A stretch of DNA of 64,000 nucleotides from Lobosporangium transversale (taxonomy: Eukaryota; Mortierellomycota; Mortierellomycetes; Mortierellales; Mortierellaceae): the NCBI RefSeq assembly GCF_002105155.1, contig NW_019029017.1, forward strand, positions 186,001-250,000, written 5' to 3'. Each line of letters starts with the position of its first letter. Within the stretch, counting starts at the first letter, position 1. The translations under genes and the position numbers were made by a program. Positions 21,688 through 40,431 of this stretch are shown piece after piece. The notes under the pieces are model-generated. The model worked only from the letters and a program-made list of their open reading frames with translations, did no database searches and was not told the origin of the DNA.

Positions 21688-24321
21688 ATGTCGGAACAGC
21701 ACCACCAGCATCGTTCCAACACAAAGCTCAAGCAGCAGAACAAGCCCTTCAAGTCAAAACATCAAACCAAGGGTAGTTTGAGGGACAAAGCCAAAGGTAA
21801 GACGATACACAAATTTTGTTTTATAGTCGCTTCTTTTCTTATGGCAGCTGTTTGATCCAACTTTCAATAACGACCTTTAGGCAAAGTCGAGCGTGTGTCA
21901 ATTAAAAACCACTCTGCGAAGTTATTCCCTAATAAGACTGATCGTCGCAATGCTGCCAAATTGCTACAGCAAAAGAAGCGTGAGGAGCTGTTTCGAAAAA
22001 CTAAGATTTTTGATGGAAAAAATGGGACACCCAAAGTCGTTGCCGTCGTTGCTCTTTGCCCTGATGTCAGCGCCGATGATGCTGTTGCAAAGGTGTTTGC
22101 CAGTGTAGACCAAGTCCCTGCTAACAAAGGAACAGTTCTCATGACGTGAGTATTAAGAGGGATTGAGTCGACAAATTGATATCTGTCGTCAATAAGGATA
22201 ATTAGACCAAATATGTGGATCTAACTTCTTCTTCCGTAATATCCTAGGACGGACCGTTTCAAGCAGAAACTTCAATTTGTTCCACTTCAGCGCAACTACA
22301 TTGATATCATGGACGCTGCTAAAGTAGCTGATTTTTTGCTCTTTGTGATGTCTGCAGTGGAGGAGGTAGACAAATTTGGTGAAATGGTTCTCTCAGGTAT
22401 TCAATCTCAAGGAGTCCCCTCTGTTGTCGCTGCCGTCAGCAATCTCGAGAGTACGCCAGCCAAGAAGCACTCCGATATCAAAAAGTCGCTCTTGTCTTTC
22501 ACTAACCACTTCTTTCCCGAGGAGACTAAAGTCCATGCTTTAGATAATACTTCAGAAACTGTAAATGTGCTTCGTATGATGGCCAACCAATTGCCAAAGT
22601 CGATCACTTGGCGTGACACTCATCCCTATATGTTGGCAGAGAACGTTGAATTTGAAGAGAATCTTGCTGATTCGTCAGTTGGTACTCTGAAGGTTACAGG
22701 GTATGCCAGAGGGACCCATTTCCAGGCCAATCGACTGGTTCATTTGCAGAACTTTGGTGACTTCCAATTGGAAAAAATTACATCCGCCCCTATCACACAC
22801 AAGTCTGTTCATGTGAACGGTAACGGTATGGATACCGAAGGCACTGAGACCGTTTTGGATACTCCTGTCCCTGGAGAGCAGGATGACCTGGCTGCAGAGA
22901 ACGAGCCTGATCTGCTGGCGAATGAGCAGACTTGGCCTACTGAGGAAGAGCTTATGGAAGCTGAAGGTATGTCTAATTTTACAAGCGCTTTTTAGAACTA
23001 CTATATTTAATCCAAGCTCTACTTATTTTTTAACCATACCATATCTTCCTAATTTTGCTCTTAGAACGTGTCAAGAATATGGATCCTTCTGAAAGGCCTG
23101 AGGAATCATTCAACAATGCACCAAAGAAGGTCATTCGACGTGTCCCCAAAGGAACATCGAACTATCAGGCTGCCTGGATTGTAGATTCTGATCATGAGAG
23201 CGATGAAGACATTGATGATGAAGATGATGACATGGATGATCGTATGGATGACGATGATTTGCCTAGTGCACGTAATGGAGCCGAGTCAGAGGAAGAATAC
23301 GAGGACCTTGAAGTTGATACTGAGGACGCTACAAAAGAAGAAGAGACATATGAAGATGAACTCGACAACGAAGAGGAGGCTCGTCAGTATGCTGAATATC
23401 TGGCAAGAGAGAAGGAGAATAGAGATGATATGGAGTTTCCAGATGAAGTTGAGGCGCCTATGGATGTTCCTGCTCGTGTCCGATTTGCGCGTTACCGCGC
23501 CCTCGAATCATTCAGAACTTCGCCTTGGGATCCATATGAGAATCTTCCTCTGGACTATGGTCGTATATTCCAGTTTGAGAACTTCCGACGCACTAAGCAC
23601 CGTGTCATGAATCAGGCAAAGGAGGATGGTGTCTTACCTGGTACTCACATTACCTTGTACATTGCTAATGTTCCTCGAGCTGTTATGGATACCTACTCTG
23701 CCACACGCCCTTTCATTATCTTTGGGCTGCTGCAGTATGAGCATAAGATGGGCGTCATTAACGTTGTGGTCACCCGCAATGCTGAATACGAAGGGGTCGT
23801 CAAGGCCAAGGATCCTCTTGTCCTTCACTGTGGCTTCAGACGATTTGTGGTCCGCCCCATCTTTTCACAAAACACTCGCAATGGCAAGGGAACGAACAAT
23901 GTCCACAAGAGCGAGCGCTTCCTGCAACAGGGCCGTAGCACCGTTGTTACTGTCTATGCGCCCATTCAGTTTGGCAATCTACCTGTCGTCCTGACTAAGG
24001 ACTCTGAAGATATCAACTCACCTATTCTTATCGCGACAGGCACTGTTATGGATGCAGATCCCAGGAGGATTGTTGCCAAGAGGATCATCTTGACCGGACA
24101 CCCCTATAAAGTCCACAAGCGTTCCGCTACCATTCGATTCATGTTCTTTAATCCAGATGATGTTTGGTACTACAAGTCTGTGGAGCTCCGTACTAAACAC
24201 GGCCGTACTGGCCACATCAAGGAGTCACTAGGAACACATGGATATTTTAAGGCCCAATGGTGAGTGGATTTGTGTTTACTATAGTAGCGCTGCGTATATG
24301 CTTCATCAGCATGGTTCTAAC

Positions 24322-24352
<31 letters not shown>

Positions 24353-24609
24353 ATCTAGGGACCAACAAATATCCATGCAGGATACTGTCATGATGTGCCT
24401 ATGTAAGTTATGCATGCTTGCTTTTAACTTCACTCATCAGCCAGGACATAGTACCTCACTATACCAAAACTAACGCTTTGATCATATGTTTTGCTATAGA
24501 CAAGAGAATATTCCCTAAGTGGGGTACAACTCTCTGGGTGAATCCCGATGCTGGCAAGATTGGCACGCAGGCGACGGTTACCACGACAGAAAGCATGGAC
24601 ATGGATTAA
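21688..24609 (+). CDS. TSR1: 40S ribosome maturation factor Tsr1
   Basis: Bms1-related, GTPase-like but catalytically inactive assembly factor that sits on late cytoplasmic pre-40S particles. Exons 21688-21796, 21881-22145, 22248-22966, 23065-24259, 24359-24402 and 24500-24609 give 813 aa. Supporting motifs: N-terminal KPFKSKHQTKGSLRDKAKGK, KLFPNKTDRRNAAKLLQQKK, the G-domain-like RFKQKLQFVPLQRNYIDIMD, a very acidic linker around residues 390-460, then SFRTSPWDPYENLPLDYGRIF, YIANVPRAVM, the YEGVVKAKDPLVLHCGFRRF segment and the C-terminal GYFKAQWDQQISMQDTVMMC ending KRIFPKWG. All six exons join in phase. Intron 4 holds a ~30-nt T-run. Convergent with FAHD1, 110 bp from its stop codon. Confidence 0.95.
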
Positions 24610-24719
24610 AAGCATTTAGAAGAGGAATCTCTTCCTTCATCGTCTAGAAAATATATATATATCATGAAATATTCTTTTGCATATAATACATTCTTTTTCT
24701 TAAAAAAATTTGTAATAAT

Positions 24720-25019
24720 TTATTTTGCTGACGCCAATGACGAGTTGGGCTTGGGGCGATCAATGACGGAGAATCGTAGTTGCGACAGGGTTTTGCCACC
24801 AAAAGCTAGCTCACATGTAATGGTCTCTCCAGGATAGACCGGCCCAACACCCTTTGGGGTTCCTGTCAAGATTACGTCGCCTTCCTCGAGTCGCATGATC
24901 GAAGAGACATTTTCAATCAATGTCGGGACACTTTTTATTGTAGAGCAGAGTTTTCAAGAAAGTTAAATATTAAAAAGGGCGTCTGTTTAGGGTCGATCAG
25001 CCGATATGCTTATGCAGGG

Positions 25020-25050
<31 letters not shown>

Positions 25051-25555
25051 GAAGAGAGAAAGAATAATGGACTCACCTAAAAATCATATCGCGAGTGTTA
25101 CCTTGCTGCTTAGTGACTCCATCGATCTGAAGGAGTAGGTCCACATTGTCGTGATCAGAAATATACTCTTTAGGAATGAAATCCCCAATAGGAGTAAAAG
25201 TATCATACCCCTTGGCAGCGCTCCAAGGTCTACCCGCCTTCTTGGCTTGCTCTTGTAGATCACGAGCTGTCATGTCAAGAGCAAGCGCATATCCTGAAAT
25301 ATAATCATCGGCTTCATTGGCTTGAATATCACGTCCATTTTTACCGATGATAACTGCTAACTCGAGTTCATGATGGACTTCACAACCAGTGGGGATTTCG
25401 ATACTCTGACCGTTAGTGATGTAGGACGAAGGTGGTTTGAGAAAGAAAAAGGGTGAAGTAGGAACAGCGTTTCCTAGCTCTTTAGCATGCTCGGAATAGT
25501 TGCGACCGATAGCAATAATCTTGCGTCCAGTCTTAACGAAGTTTGCAGACGCCAT
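24720..25555 (-). CDS. FAHD1: FAH-domain acylpyruvase / oxaloacetate decarboxylase (FAHD1-like)
   Basis: Exons 25555-25077 and 24930-24720 give 229 aa, the usual length for the short FAHD1 form. Animal FAHD1 hydrolyses acylpyruvates and decarboxylates oxaloacetate in mitochondria. Family features: KIIAIGRNYSEHAKELGN near the N-terminus, SPFFFLKPPSSYI, the metal-site HHELELAVIIGK, GYALALDMTARDLQ, KGYDTFTPIGDFIP, and GDVILTGTPKGVGPVYPGE. The splice join gives MIFSVPTLIENVSSIM, matching the family. The intron contains a ~30-nt homopolymer (T on the sense strand). ATG at 25553-25555. No strong mitochondrial presequence is visible, so cellular location is uncertain. Confidence 0.92.
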
Positions 25556-25589
25556 GACTGAGGTGATGGAGGGCGGAATGAATGAATGA

Positions 25590-25631
25590 AAAAAAATAAA
25601 AATAAAATAAAATAAAATAAAATAAAATAAA
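25590..25631 (+). repeat. (AAAAT)n microsatellite
   Basis: About seven AAAAT/AATAA pentamers just upstream of the FAHD1 start codon, within its presumed promoter. Confidence 0.8.
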
Positions 25632-25700
25632 GCTTGCCAGAAAAGGCTCTTTGTGGTACCTTTTTTTATTAGTGAGTGGCATTAATACGGCTTTCCCACG

Positions 25701-26413
25701 GTTATCCCGATCATTGTTGCCTCAAGCGCTTATTGTACCAATGGGTGGAACCCTCGCTGCTGTAATCCTAGGCTTAAACTTCTCAGGTCGCATTTGAGAT
25801 GACATTTGCGCGAGACACAGCCCATCAATATTTCCAGCGCCAATCGCAGCACGATCAAATACACCCACATCTACGGTAGTATTTTAATCGTGGTAGGACT
25901 AGGTTCTAGGGGATTGGTGTGATTGGTATGGTAACAACGTGCACTGATGGAACACCTATGAATGCCACCTAGCAACTCGCCATACTATTGCTTTAGAGAT
26001 AGAGACTCGAGCATGCAATTAATCGATTTTTTAAAATCTCGAATGACAACCATCTTTAGATCTGTATGGAAGTTCGGTAACATACCTCTAGCGAAAAAAG
26101 AGCCGGAACGGTGTTTTGTTTTTCTTTTAGGTAGGGGAAGAATGAATGAGATGACAAATGTTGCTAGTTGCATTAAAAGAGTGAAGGCAAGTAAATGGTG
26201 GACATAGTGCATCGTGATGATATGGCTTGATATATGGCTATTGACTTTTTTTTTTTGCTGTTTAATTTTTACTGATATTTTTTTTTCTTCCTTGGCATGC
26301 AATAGATAATAGTTTTTTGCTAGTAGAAAGCACAGAGAGCCGGATCTGTCCTCCCCATGAGTTGATGGAAGCTAAATGGGCAAAATTGCCCGGTTTACAG
26401 CCCAAGGGACAGG
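25701..26413 (+). repeat. Dispersed repeat, copy A
   Basis: This stretch is clearly related, in the same orientation, to 55691-56288. Shared blocks include ATCATTGxTGCCTCxAGCGCTTA, CATTTGAGATGACAT, GCGCxAGxCACA, CACGATCAAATACACC, CATACCTCTAGCGAAAAA, GTGGACATAGT.CATCGTGATGATAT and a terminal AATGGGCAAAATTGCCCG. Copy A carries about 115 bp of extra sequence relative to copy B in at least two insertions. No long coding frame, no obvious terminal inverted repeats or target duplications. It lies between FAHD1 and PRP8. Probably a degraded non-autonomous mobile element or fragment of a larger one. Confidence 0.85.
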
Positions 26414-27184
26414 GCCTAAAGGAGTACCAAGGTCTTGGCCTTGACGCCACTGGCTCGTGTTTTTTTTTTTTTTTTTTGTTTTTTTGTTGAGCGCATAGAC
26501 GGATCGAGCTAATGGACAATTTAGAATATAACCCATCGATTATATCATATATGAACGCTTCCCTAAAAAAGAATACGAAGCATTTCGCATGGCACAGACG
26601 ACATACATATAGCATTGTCCCTAGTCTGAATCCTTCATAAAGTTTGCTTTTAAAAAATGCTATGCTGCTTAAGCATGTCCTATTTGCTGAACGATGCCAA
26701 CGCCAGTGTCTGGGGGCCATCTGCATCACAAGAGGTACTATTTCAATCGCCATTGTTGATCCACTCAAGTTTCCATCCATTCATAGCTATGGGAGTTGTC
26801 CTGTTCAAAACTGTGAATTTATTTCATTGCTTCACCCCAGGATGTAAGACCATGCCCCTCTCTCCGATCCGTCTGGTTGTTCGTGCAAGTTTAGGAAGAT
26901 TCAAGGCCATCCTCGGTATCCAAAAGGTTCTGTTGTGTGTTAAGATAAAATAGTGGGAAATTGCTGTCAGAGATCAGGAGCAGATTGCCGGTTTAGAAGA
27001 AAGCCTTGAAAGCTTTTTTTTTTATAAGAGTTTATTTGGTAGTGGTGTTCGCATAGTATATACTGTGAGAAAATTGCATTTTTTGACGATGCAAAGATTG
27101 GGTTAGTACAAAGGAAAAAACCTTTCATACTCAGGTCGGGGCCGTACCTCTCTGTCCCCTGCCTTGATCCGAGAGGAAGTGGGG
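26414..27184. other. Intergenic between dispersed repeat copy A and the tRNA-like element
   Basis: No gene seen. A T-run lies at about 26460-26478 and a short one at 27015-27023. Some of this may be more repeat-derived sequence that has no second copy in the window. Confidence 0.35.
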
Positions 27185-27250
27185 TTTCCGGATTTGAAAC
27201 CAGACCCTCCGCTACAGAGGGGGAAGCTTTAGCCACTAGGCCAGGCTTAA
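27185..27250 (-). mobile_element. tRNA-like sequence, candidate SINE head
   Basis: On the minus strand an A-box-like TGGCCTAGTGG (27233-27243) is followed after about 31 nt by a B-box-like GGTTTCAAATCC (27190-27201). Between them CCCTC and GAGGG pair around a 7-nt loop, as in an anticodon arm, and TCTGG/CCGGA can pair around the B-box. The T loop has 8 nt instead of 7 and no good acceptor stem is seen. This looks like a degenerate tRNA or a tRNA-derived SINE promoter, not a working tRNA gene. Confidence 0.4.
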
Positions 27251-27305
27251 AGCAAGCATGGGCTGAAACAGTTGGGCCATTGCGGGAGCAAGTCACATGA
27301 TATGC

Positions 27306-27311
27306 CACGTG
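27306..27311. promoter_or_regulatory. CACGTG E-box upstream of PRP8
   Basis: Context CCACGTGATCAGC, about 410 bp before the start codon. The same core with GATC flank recurs at 36803. Confidence 0.4.
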
Positions 27312-27486
27312 ATCAGCTGCGCTAGCGTATTTTGAGCGTACTTGGACACATTCTGCGTCTTCGCTTTTGCCCACTTCACGCACTTTCAATCTCATCTCTT
27401 TTTTTTACAAGATCGAGGAGAACACGAGTGGACATAGAGTTTGTCGTTCTCTTCCTTTTGTTGGCTTATATCCTCTATTGACACAG

Positions 27487-27658
27487 GTGAGTGTTCTTAT
27501 CCACACACGCACTGCCTGATTGCCTGATTGGCTTGATCATAGTCATCGACCACGCCATTCACTATTTTCGATTCATACATGCTGCATATACTTTAACCAG
27601 GCTCATTTGCACATGCGTACACTATCCGTCTAATTAACTTTGCCCCGATGTCATTTAG
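27487..27658 (+). other. Probable 5'UTR intron of PRP8
   Basis: A GTGAGT donor follows CACAG, and a pyrimidine/T-containing TCATTTAG acceptor precedes the leader ACCAACAAACAGC. Inferred from splice signals only. Confidence 0.4.
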
Positions 27659-27718
27659 GCACCAACAAACAGCTCAAGCACACAAATCTTTACACTTTAA
27701 CTTCGATCACCTCCTGTT

Positions 27719-35291
<7,573 letters not shown>

Positions 35292-35354
35292 TACTTAGTA
35301 TCTATTTTGTTTATTTTCTTGTCGTAAAAAATATGTTTCATTACAACTTTGTGC

Positions 35355-35360
35355 AATAAA
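35355..35360 (+). terminator. PRP8 polyadenylation signal
   Basis: AATAAA about 64 bp after the stop codon, followed by an A-rich stretch. Confidence 0.5.
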
Positions 35361-35484
35361 AAAAATATTCGTTTAATCAAAATGGCTCCTTCCTCTCTTT
35401 TAAGCAATTGATGGTGCGATGCGATGCTTCTGTACATGTACAATAATTGATTTAATATTAAGTGACATCTGCTTTGCTCCATGA

Positions 35485-36403
35485 TTAGTTCGCGGAAGCG
35501 CGCTTTGCGAGGACACGATCTATAATCTTGGCGACAAGGCTCTCACCCTCCTCACCGTTGAGATATCTCTTGACCATGGAATCGACAGCTTTAGAGGCAT
35601 ACTTGCCCATCATATCAACTTCGATATTCACCTGGTCGCCCAGGGCCTTGTGAGGCATGACCACACGGGTCTGAGTGTAAGCGATCATCATAATGGAGAA
35701 GGTCCTCTTGACATCATCGACATCAATGACTGTGAGGGAAGTGCCATCAAGACAAATGAAACCCTTGGGGACAATATAGTTCATAAGTTCTTGGTATTCC
35801 TCTGGGACTTGGAAGACAAATGTGATGGCATTGCCGTCATCCACACGGGAGACGATCGAAACTGTGGTGTCGACGTGGCCCTGGACCATGTGTCCGCCAA
35901 ACCGAGTGTGTGCATTCATGGCACGCTCCAAGTTGACAGCATCCCCAATCTTGAGCGAACCTTTTTAATAAATTATAAAATAAGGAGTTTGAGTATGTTA
36001 TTATTACTATTTTGCCCTACGGTTCTAAAAGTACCTACCCAGGTTGGTCTTGCGAAGAGTCTCGGGTGCTACACCAACCTTGAATGACGACTCGTTGAAT
36101 TCAGTCACAGTTAAACAGGTGCCTGAGGAAGGGGGAAATAGATCAGTAGATCGGTCAGTAAAGGATATTTTTAATCCGTATTATACTCCACATTCTTTTC
36201 TTATTACTATCATTCGATTGAATCAGAGGTGGGAGAAGAAGGAACTAACCATTGACAGCAATGCTGTCACCGAGGTGGCAGTCGCCCAAGATCTCGGCAG
36301 CCTCACCAATTGTGATGCTGAATCCCTTTCCACCTGATTCTGAAAAGTCGAGGGGTGCAACATCGATGACCTTGCCAAGGTGCTCAACAATGCCAGTGAA
36401 CAT
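35485..36403 (-). CDS. RIB5: Riboflavin synthase (alpha chain)
   Basis: Last step of riboflavin synthesis: dismutation of two 6,7-dimethyl-8-ribityllumazine molecules. Exons 36403-36250, 36122-36039 and 35960-35485 give 237 aa. Two tandem lumazine-binding repeats are visible. Repeat 1 begins MFTGIVEHLGKV and contains LGDSIAVNGTCLTV and VAPETLRKTNLG. Repeat 2 contains NAHTRFGGHMVQGHVD, PKGFICLDGTSLTV and VNIEVDMMGKYASK. The MFTGIVE opening fixes the start at 36401-36403. The final ~30 residues form the usual C-terminal helix (KYLNGEEG-like). It is convergent with PRP8 (193 bp between stops) and divergent from EMP24. Confidence 0.95.
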
Positions 36404-37035
36404 GATGCAACTAGCTCTTTATTTTTATTGAAAGTAGAGGAATTAGTCGGATGAGAAAGCAAGGGGAAAGAAGTGAAATGAAAAGAGAAAAAAGAGGAAA
36501 GATCACTTCTAAATTTTTGTGAAATATGCGCAGCGCGCACAAAATTGTTTTTATTGAATTGCCTATTAAAGTTATGCGTAGGCCGTAATGGCGCCCTCCT
36601 TTCTCTTGACTCGCATATATATATACTTTTTCGTTCTTCGAACGCAGAAAACTAATCACAAAGGGTGGAAAAGGGACGGAGAGATGATAATGATGGAGAA
36701 AATGGACGATAAAGGCCCCAATTTCAAGTCTAGTCCCATGTCTATCTTACATGCTTACATGCTCTTCTGCCATCAATTCACGCGCTCGATAAGATCTAGG
36801 TGCACGTGATCACGACATGCCTGTCATTCTTTACCACGTCACATTGGGGACAAAGAGAGAGGGGAGAACCTGATCATCATCATTCCCAAGAAAGCAAGCA
36901 TCCGACAATTCTAGGACGCCTTTTGACGATAGCCAATCCTTACCCTGGCTCATCCATTTCTTTCTTGAAAATCTATTTTTTTCTTCTTTCTTACGGACAC
37001 TCAATATCCTCTCTCGTCAAACCCATCTTTGCAAG
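36404..37035. promoter_or_regulatory. Divergent promoter RIB5/EMP24
   Basis: 632 bp without a gene. It contains a CACGTG E-box at 36803-36808 (context GCACGTGATCACG, nearly palindromic around GATC), a second ACGTCA/CACGTCAC-like element near 36836, and a T/C-rich leader before 37036. Confidence 0.45.
36803..36808. promoter_or_regulatory. CACGTG E-box
   Basis: Context GCACGTGATC, which shares the CACGTGATC nonamer with the PRP8 upstream site. Confidence 0.4.
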
Positions 37036-38068
37036 ATGCTCCACAAGCTTACTCTTCTTGCCGTTGCTGTCTTGGTCACGCTCCAGTCAGTGGCAGCCTT
37101 CAACGTCGTTGTACCTGCTGGAGAGCGCCGATGCTTTTTCGAAAACCTTGAGAAGGGTGATACCTTCCATGTATCTTTCCAAGTTGGGGAGGGCGGCCAT
37201 CTCGACATTGACTTTTTTGTAAGAGGCACAAATAAAAAGAAAAGACTCGGCAATGAAACAAAAAGCAAAGGAAGATTAGGCGATTTTAGAATGCTTTACA
37301 GGCTTTCTCCCAAAGTTCAAAACAAAGAATGATTCTAATCTAACTATGATTACATTAACGCGTGATTAGATGACTAATCCAAATGAAATCCTTGTCGAGG
37401 ATGCCAAGAAGACTGCATCAGACACGTTCAACTTTGAGGCAAAGATCAGTGGCAAGCATGAGTACTGCTTCAGCAACGCTTTTTCAACTGTAACTGAGAA
37501 GACTGTTGGATTCAATGCTTTGGTCTTTAAGCCATACAGGGAGGATGCCAGTATGTGGTTTTTTTTTATATGCTGTTCAATTGAGCTACCACACTATGAA
37601 AAGAACGAATGTGTATAACTGACGAGATACCTCATTATCTATTCAACAGCAAACAAGACTGACCCACTTGAGCAAGAGATCCGTGAATTGGCTGCTGGGA
37701 TCCAAGAGATCAAAAATGAACAGGAGTATACTTTGGCTCGTGAGAGAACACACCGTAACAGTACGTAGCAATCCATTTTTGGCTCATAATTTTTTTTTTT
37801 TTTTTTTTTTTTTTTTCATTTACTTTTACTTGAGGACTATTTGCAAAGACATGGTGGCTAGAAAGAGACTCTTTTAGGTGACGATCACCCGCTAATTTCC
37901 ATGAAAACGATTTCATGATCTCTATTCAAAATGGTCTATTAGCTGCTGAAAGCACAAACTCGCGCGTGGTGTGGTGGTCCTTGTTCCAGTCCGCTATCCT
38001 TTTCCTTGTTTGCGTCTTCCAGATTACGTATCTTAAGCGTTTCTTTGAGGTCAAGCGTGTTGTTTAAA
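37036..38068 (+). CDS. EMP24: p24 family ER-Golgi cargo receptor, p24-beta/Emp24 (TMED2) type
   Basis: Type I membrane protein of COPII/COPI vesicles that selects cargo such as GPI-anchored proteins. Exons 37036-37218, 37370-37550, 37650-37760 and 37943-38068 give 199 aa plus stop. Residues 1-~21 are a signal peptide (MLHKLTLLAVAVLVTLQSVA). The GOLD domain has the two conserved cysteines (AGERRCFFENL and HEYCFSNAFSTVTEK). A coiled-coil LEQEIRELAAGIQEIKNEQ and the RTHRNTAESTNSRVVWWS linker precede one transmembrane helix. The cytosolic tail LKRFFEVKRVV carries the FF motif and VV terminus typical of p24-beta. All exons join in phase. Intron 3 holds a ~27-nt T-run. AATAAA signals lie at 38203 and 38253. 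Confidence 0.95.
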
Positions 38069-38516
38069 ATAATACAACCTCATTACACCCTGGTTTTTAC
38101 TTTTTTAATTGGGGCTATTTTATTTTACTATACTTTTTTCTTTGCTTGACATGGCATTGACAATTAACTGTCGTTTGCTGCGGCACACCGTATCATCTTT
38201 GAAATAAAAAATTGTGTCTACTATTTATGTCTTGGCCATGTGCTGTGTTCACAATAAAGCGCGTCTATTAAAAAATTGGCTTTTGTTTTATTTTATTTTC
38301 CTTTTTCTGCTTCTTTGTTCTTTGTTTCTGTTTTCACAAAATAAAAACCATTTAACACTATACAAACGTCTTGTGCATGTCAAACATTCAACCATACTTG
38401 TAGTTTCGACAGCACCATGGATAAATTGACCGAGGAGTAATTTCAAAACGAAATTAGATCGTTCATTTGATTACATTCTCTTCATGGGTTTGGTTAATGC
38501 CTCGATCTAATTTCTA

Positions 38517-38551
<35 letters not shown>

Positions 38552-38581
38552 AAAAGACAAGCCCGAGAAACTATTTCTCGA
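38069..38581. other. Intergenic EMP24/ARB1
   Basis: Tandem genes. It holds the EMP24 3' signals and a ~30-nt T-run at 38518-38550 just before the assumed ARB1 start. No separate gene seen. Confidence 0.4.
38203..38258 (+). terminator. EMP24 polyadenylation signals
   Basis: Two AATAAA hexamers, at 38203-38208 and 38253-38258, lie 135-190 bp past the stop codon. Confidence 0.45.
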
Positions 38582-40352
38582 ATGTTTGACGAAATGGGCA
38601 GGACTTTGAATGCTGTAGGGGATTATTCCGAGAGTGAATACGAGACAGACGAGGATGAGATTCCTGAAGGTTAGTACCAAAATAAAATAAAGAAATCTGT
38701 GATAAAACAATACATGGACTTTTTAATTCAAAAGGATTTGTTCCATGTGATACTAAAGAATTTTCTTTGTTCTCTTTAATGCATTTTTCAAGCTAGCTCA
38801 AGCTCGCGCCCAGTAGCAACTCAACCTGTAGAGACTACTCAAACACCAGAGGATGGTGATGCACCCGTAAAGAAAAAGAAGAAAAAGAGAAAAAAAAAGG
38901 CGGCCAACAAGCCTGATTTGGAAGACCTTCTCAACAATGTCAATCTTGAGGAACTTGAGAAAGAGGACCCTTATGACATGTAAGCACTAGTGTGATATTT
39001 TCTTTTTTCTTATTGTTTCTTTCCATTACCTGTTGCGTTATACCTGCCAACACATCAAGAAAACCTGGAGAATAAGACTATGGCATTCACATTTGTTCAA
39101 TGATAGCTCTAAATCTGTAGCTGAGAGGATGGAACTAGCCGTAACACGTTTTCGTAAAAACCGCAAGTTTAACCCTGAACGAGCACAGATCTTATCTACT
39201 TATCTTGACTACGGTGGTATTCGGACTGGTCCCAAGATGTTCCAAGGAGGTGGGGCTTCTAACACACCCGGTGTCACAGACAATGATACCAATCCGGGCG
39301 ATCCTGATTATGAGGCCATGAATGCCGGTATCGATAGCGTGGATCTCCCCGAAGATGGACAAGTGATCGATTTCACCAACGTTGTAACCACGTTCCTTTC
39401 GGAACACTTCTTAAAAAACACAGGATGGATCGATATGACCTATCATAAAGACACCCCCCTAGTTATTGCGGCATTACTGAACTATCTCTTGCTTCGAAAT
39501 GTACTTCCAGAGCATGAAGAAGATTTGCGAGCTGCATTGAAGGTTGCAGAGCAAGCCCAGGTTGAACTACCCCTCTGTAAACAGATCAACAATAGTATGC
39601 CTGGTCTCTATGACAAAGCATGCTCATTGCTGTATGGTGGCGAGTGGTATGGACACCTTGACCAGACATGGACATCCTACGAGACCAATGTCGAAAGTTT
39701 GGGGATGGATCGTGCGATGGCGGAGGCAATTGTCCAGTCATTGATTGGCCCTGACGCAGACCTGAAGAATCTTTCAATCATTTCCAGAGAGGATTTGGAT
39801 CTAGAGATCATCCATATTGATTTCCCTGATGAGCCACAAGAGCCTGAGGAGAATAACTCTGATAAAGCAGATTTTTCCGATGAATTGGCTACAGAGGATG
39901 ATCCCGAATTAGTGGCTATGGTCGATAGAATGTTGCTAGGCTCAAGTGCCCCTTCGTTCAACACATCCGAGTCAGGATTGGATCAAACCAATAGTAGTAG
40001 TAATCATCCAGCGAGTACAATACCGTCAGAATTTGGGCCTATACCATCCTCCAAGAACAAGCCCGTTATGCCTGTGCCCATGTTTGCGAATGTAACCTTT
40101 GCAGAATGGGATCGGTATCTACTACGTGAGGAGCAAAAACCACTGGACCAGCGGCGTAAGTTTCATGTGTACTTTGATCCGTCAACTGCAAGCAAGATGC
40201 TGCTTAGTATGAGAGTTGTAGGAATTGTGTACACGTTGTCGAATGGCATGTCCTACCTGGAGCAGGCAGCAATCTACCCTACATACTATCTGGAAGCAGA
40301 AGTAGATGAAACTCCAGACGATGCTTATGAAGAATGGTCGGACAATGAATAG
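38582..40352 (+). CDS. ARB1: Arb1-like subunit of the Argonaute siRNA chaperone complex
   Basis: In S. pombe Arb1 joins Ago1 and Arb2 in the ARC complex, inhibits slicing and is needed for heterochromatin at centromeres. Exons 38582-38669, 38793-38979 and 39107-40352 give 506 aa. An acidic start (SESEYETDEDE) is followed by a basic run of Lys/Arg (residues ~55-67, a probable nuclear signal). The conserved block comes next: SVAERMELAVTRFRKNRKF, TYLDYGGIRTGPKMFQGG, VVTTFLSEHFLKNTGW, VIAALLNYLLLRNVLPEHEED and ELPLCKQINNSMPGLYDKA. An acidic linker and a C-terminal domain (FDPSTASKMLLSMRVVG..LEQAAIYPTYYLEAEVDE) end the protein. The true first exon could lie upstream, because a T-run precedes the ATG and a GAAAAG acceptor-like site sits nearby. 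Confidence 0.75.
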
Positions 40353-40431
40353 CCCTGTACAGGTCAATCCGTCCAGTCTACGCATGACACCAAACAATAG
40401 AACACCAGCTACATGTAATGTAATCATTTGA

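Larger units (their letters stand above)
27251..27718 (+). promoter_or_regulatory. PRP8 promoter and 5' leader
   Basis: It contains a CACGTG E-box at 27306-27311 and a probable 5'UTR intron (CACAG|GTGAGT at 27486/27487 to CATTTAG at 27658), followed by the leader and ATG at 27719. Confidence 0.45.

Noticed and set aside
27185-27250. Functional tRNA gene
   Set aside because: The T loop has an extra base, position 33 of the anticodon-like loop is not T, and no acceptor stem is found.
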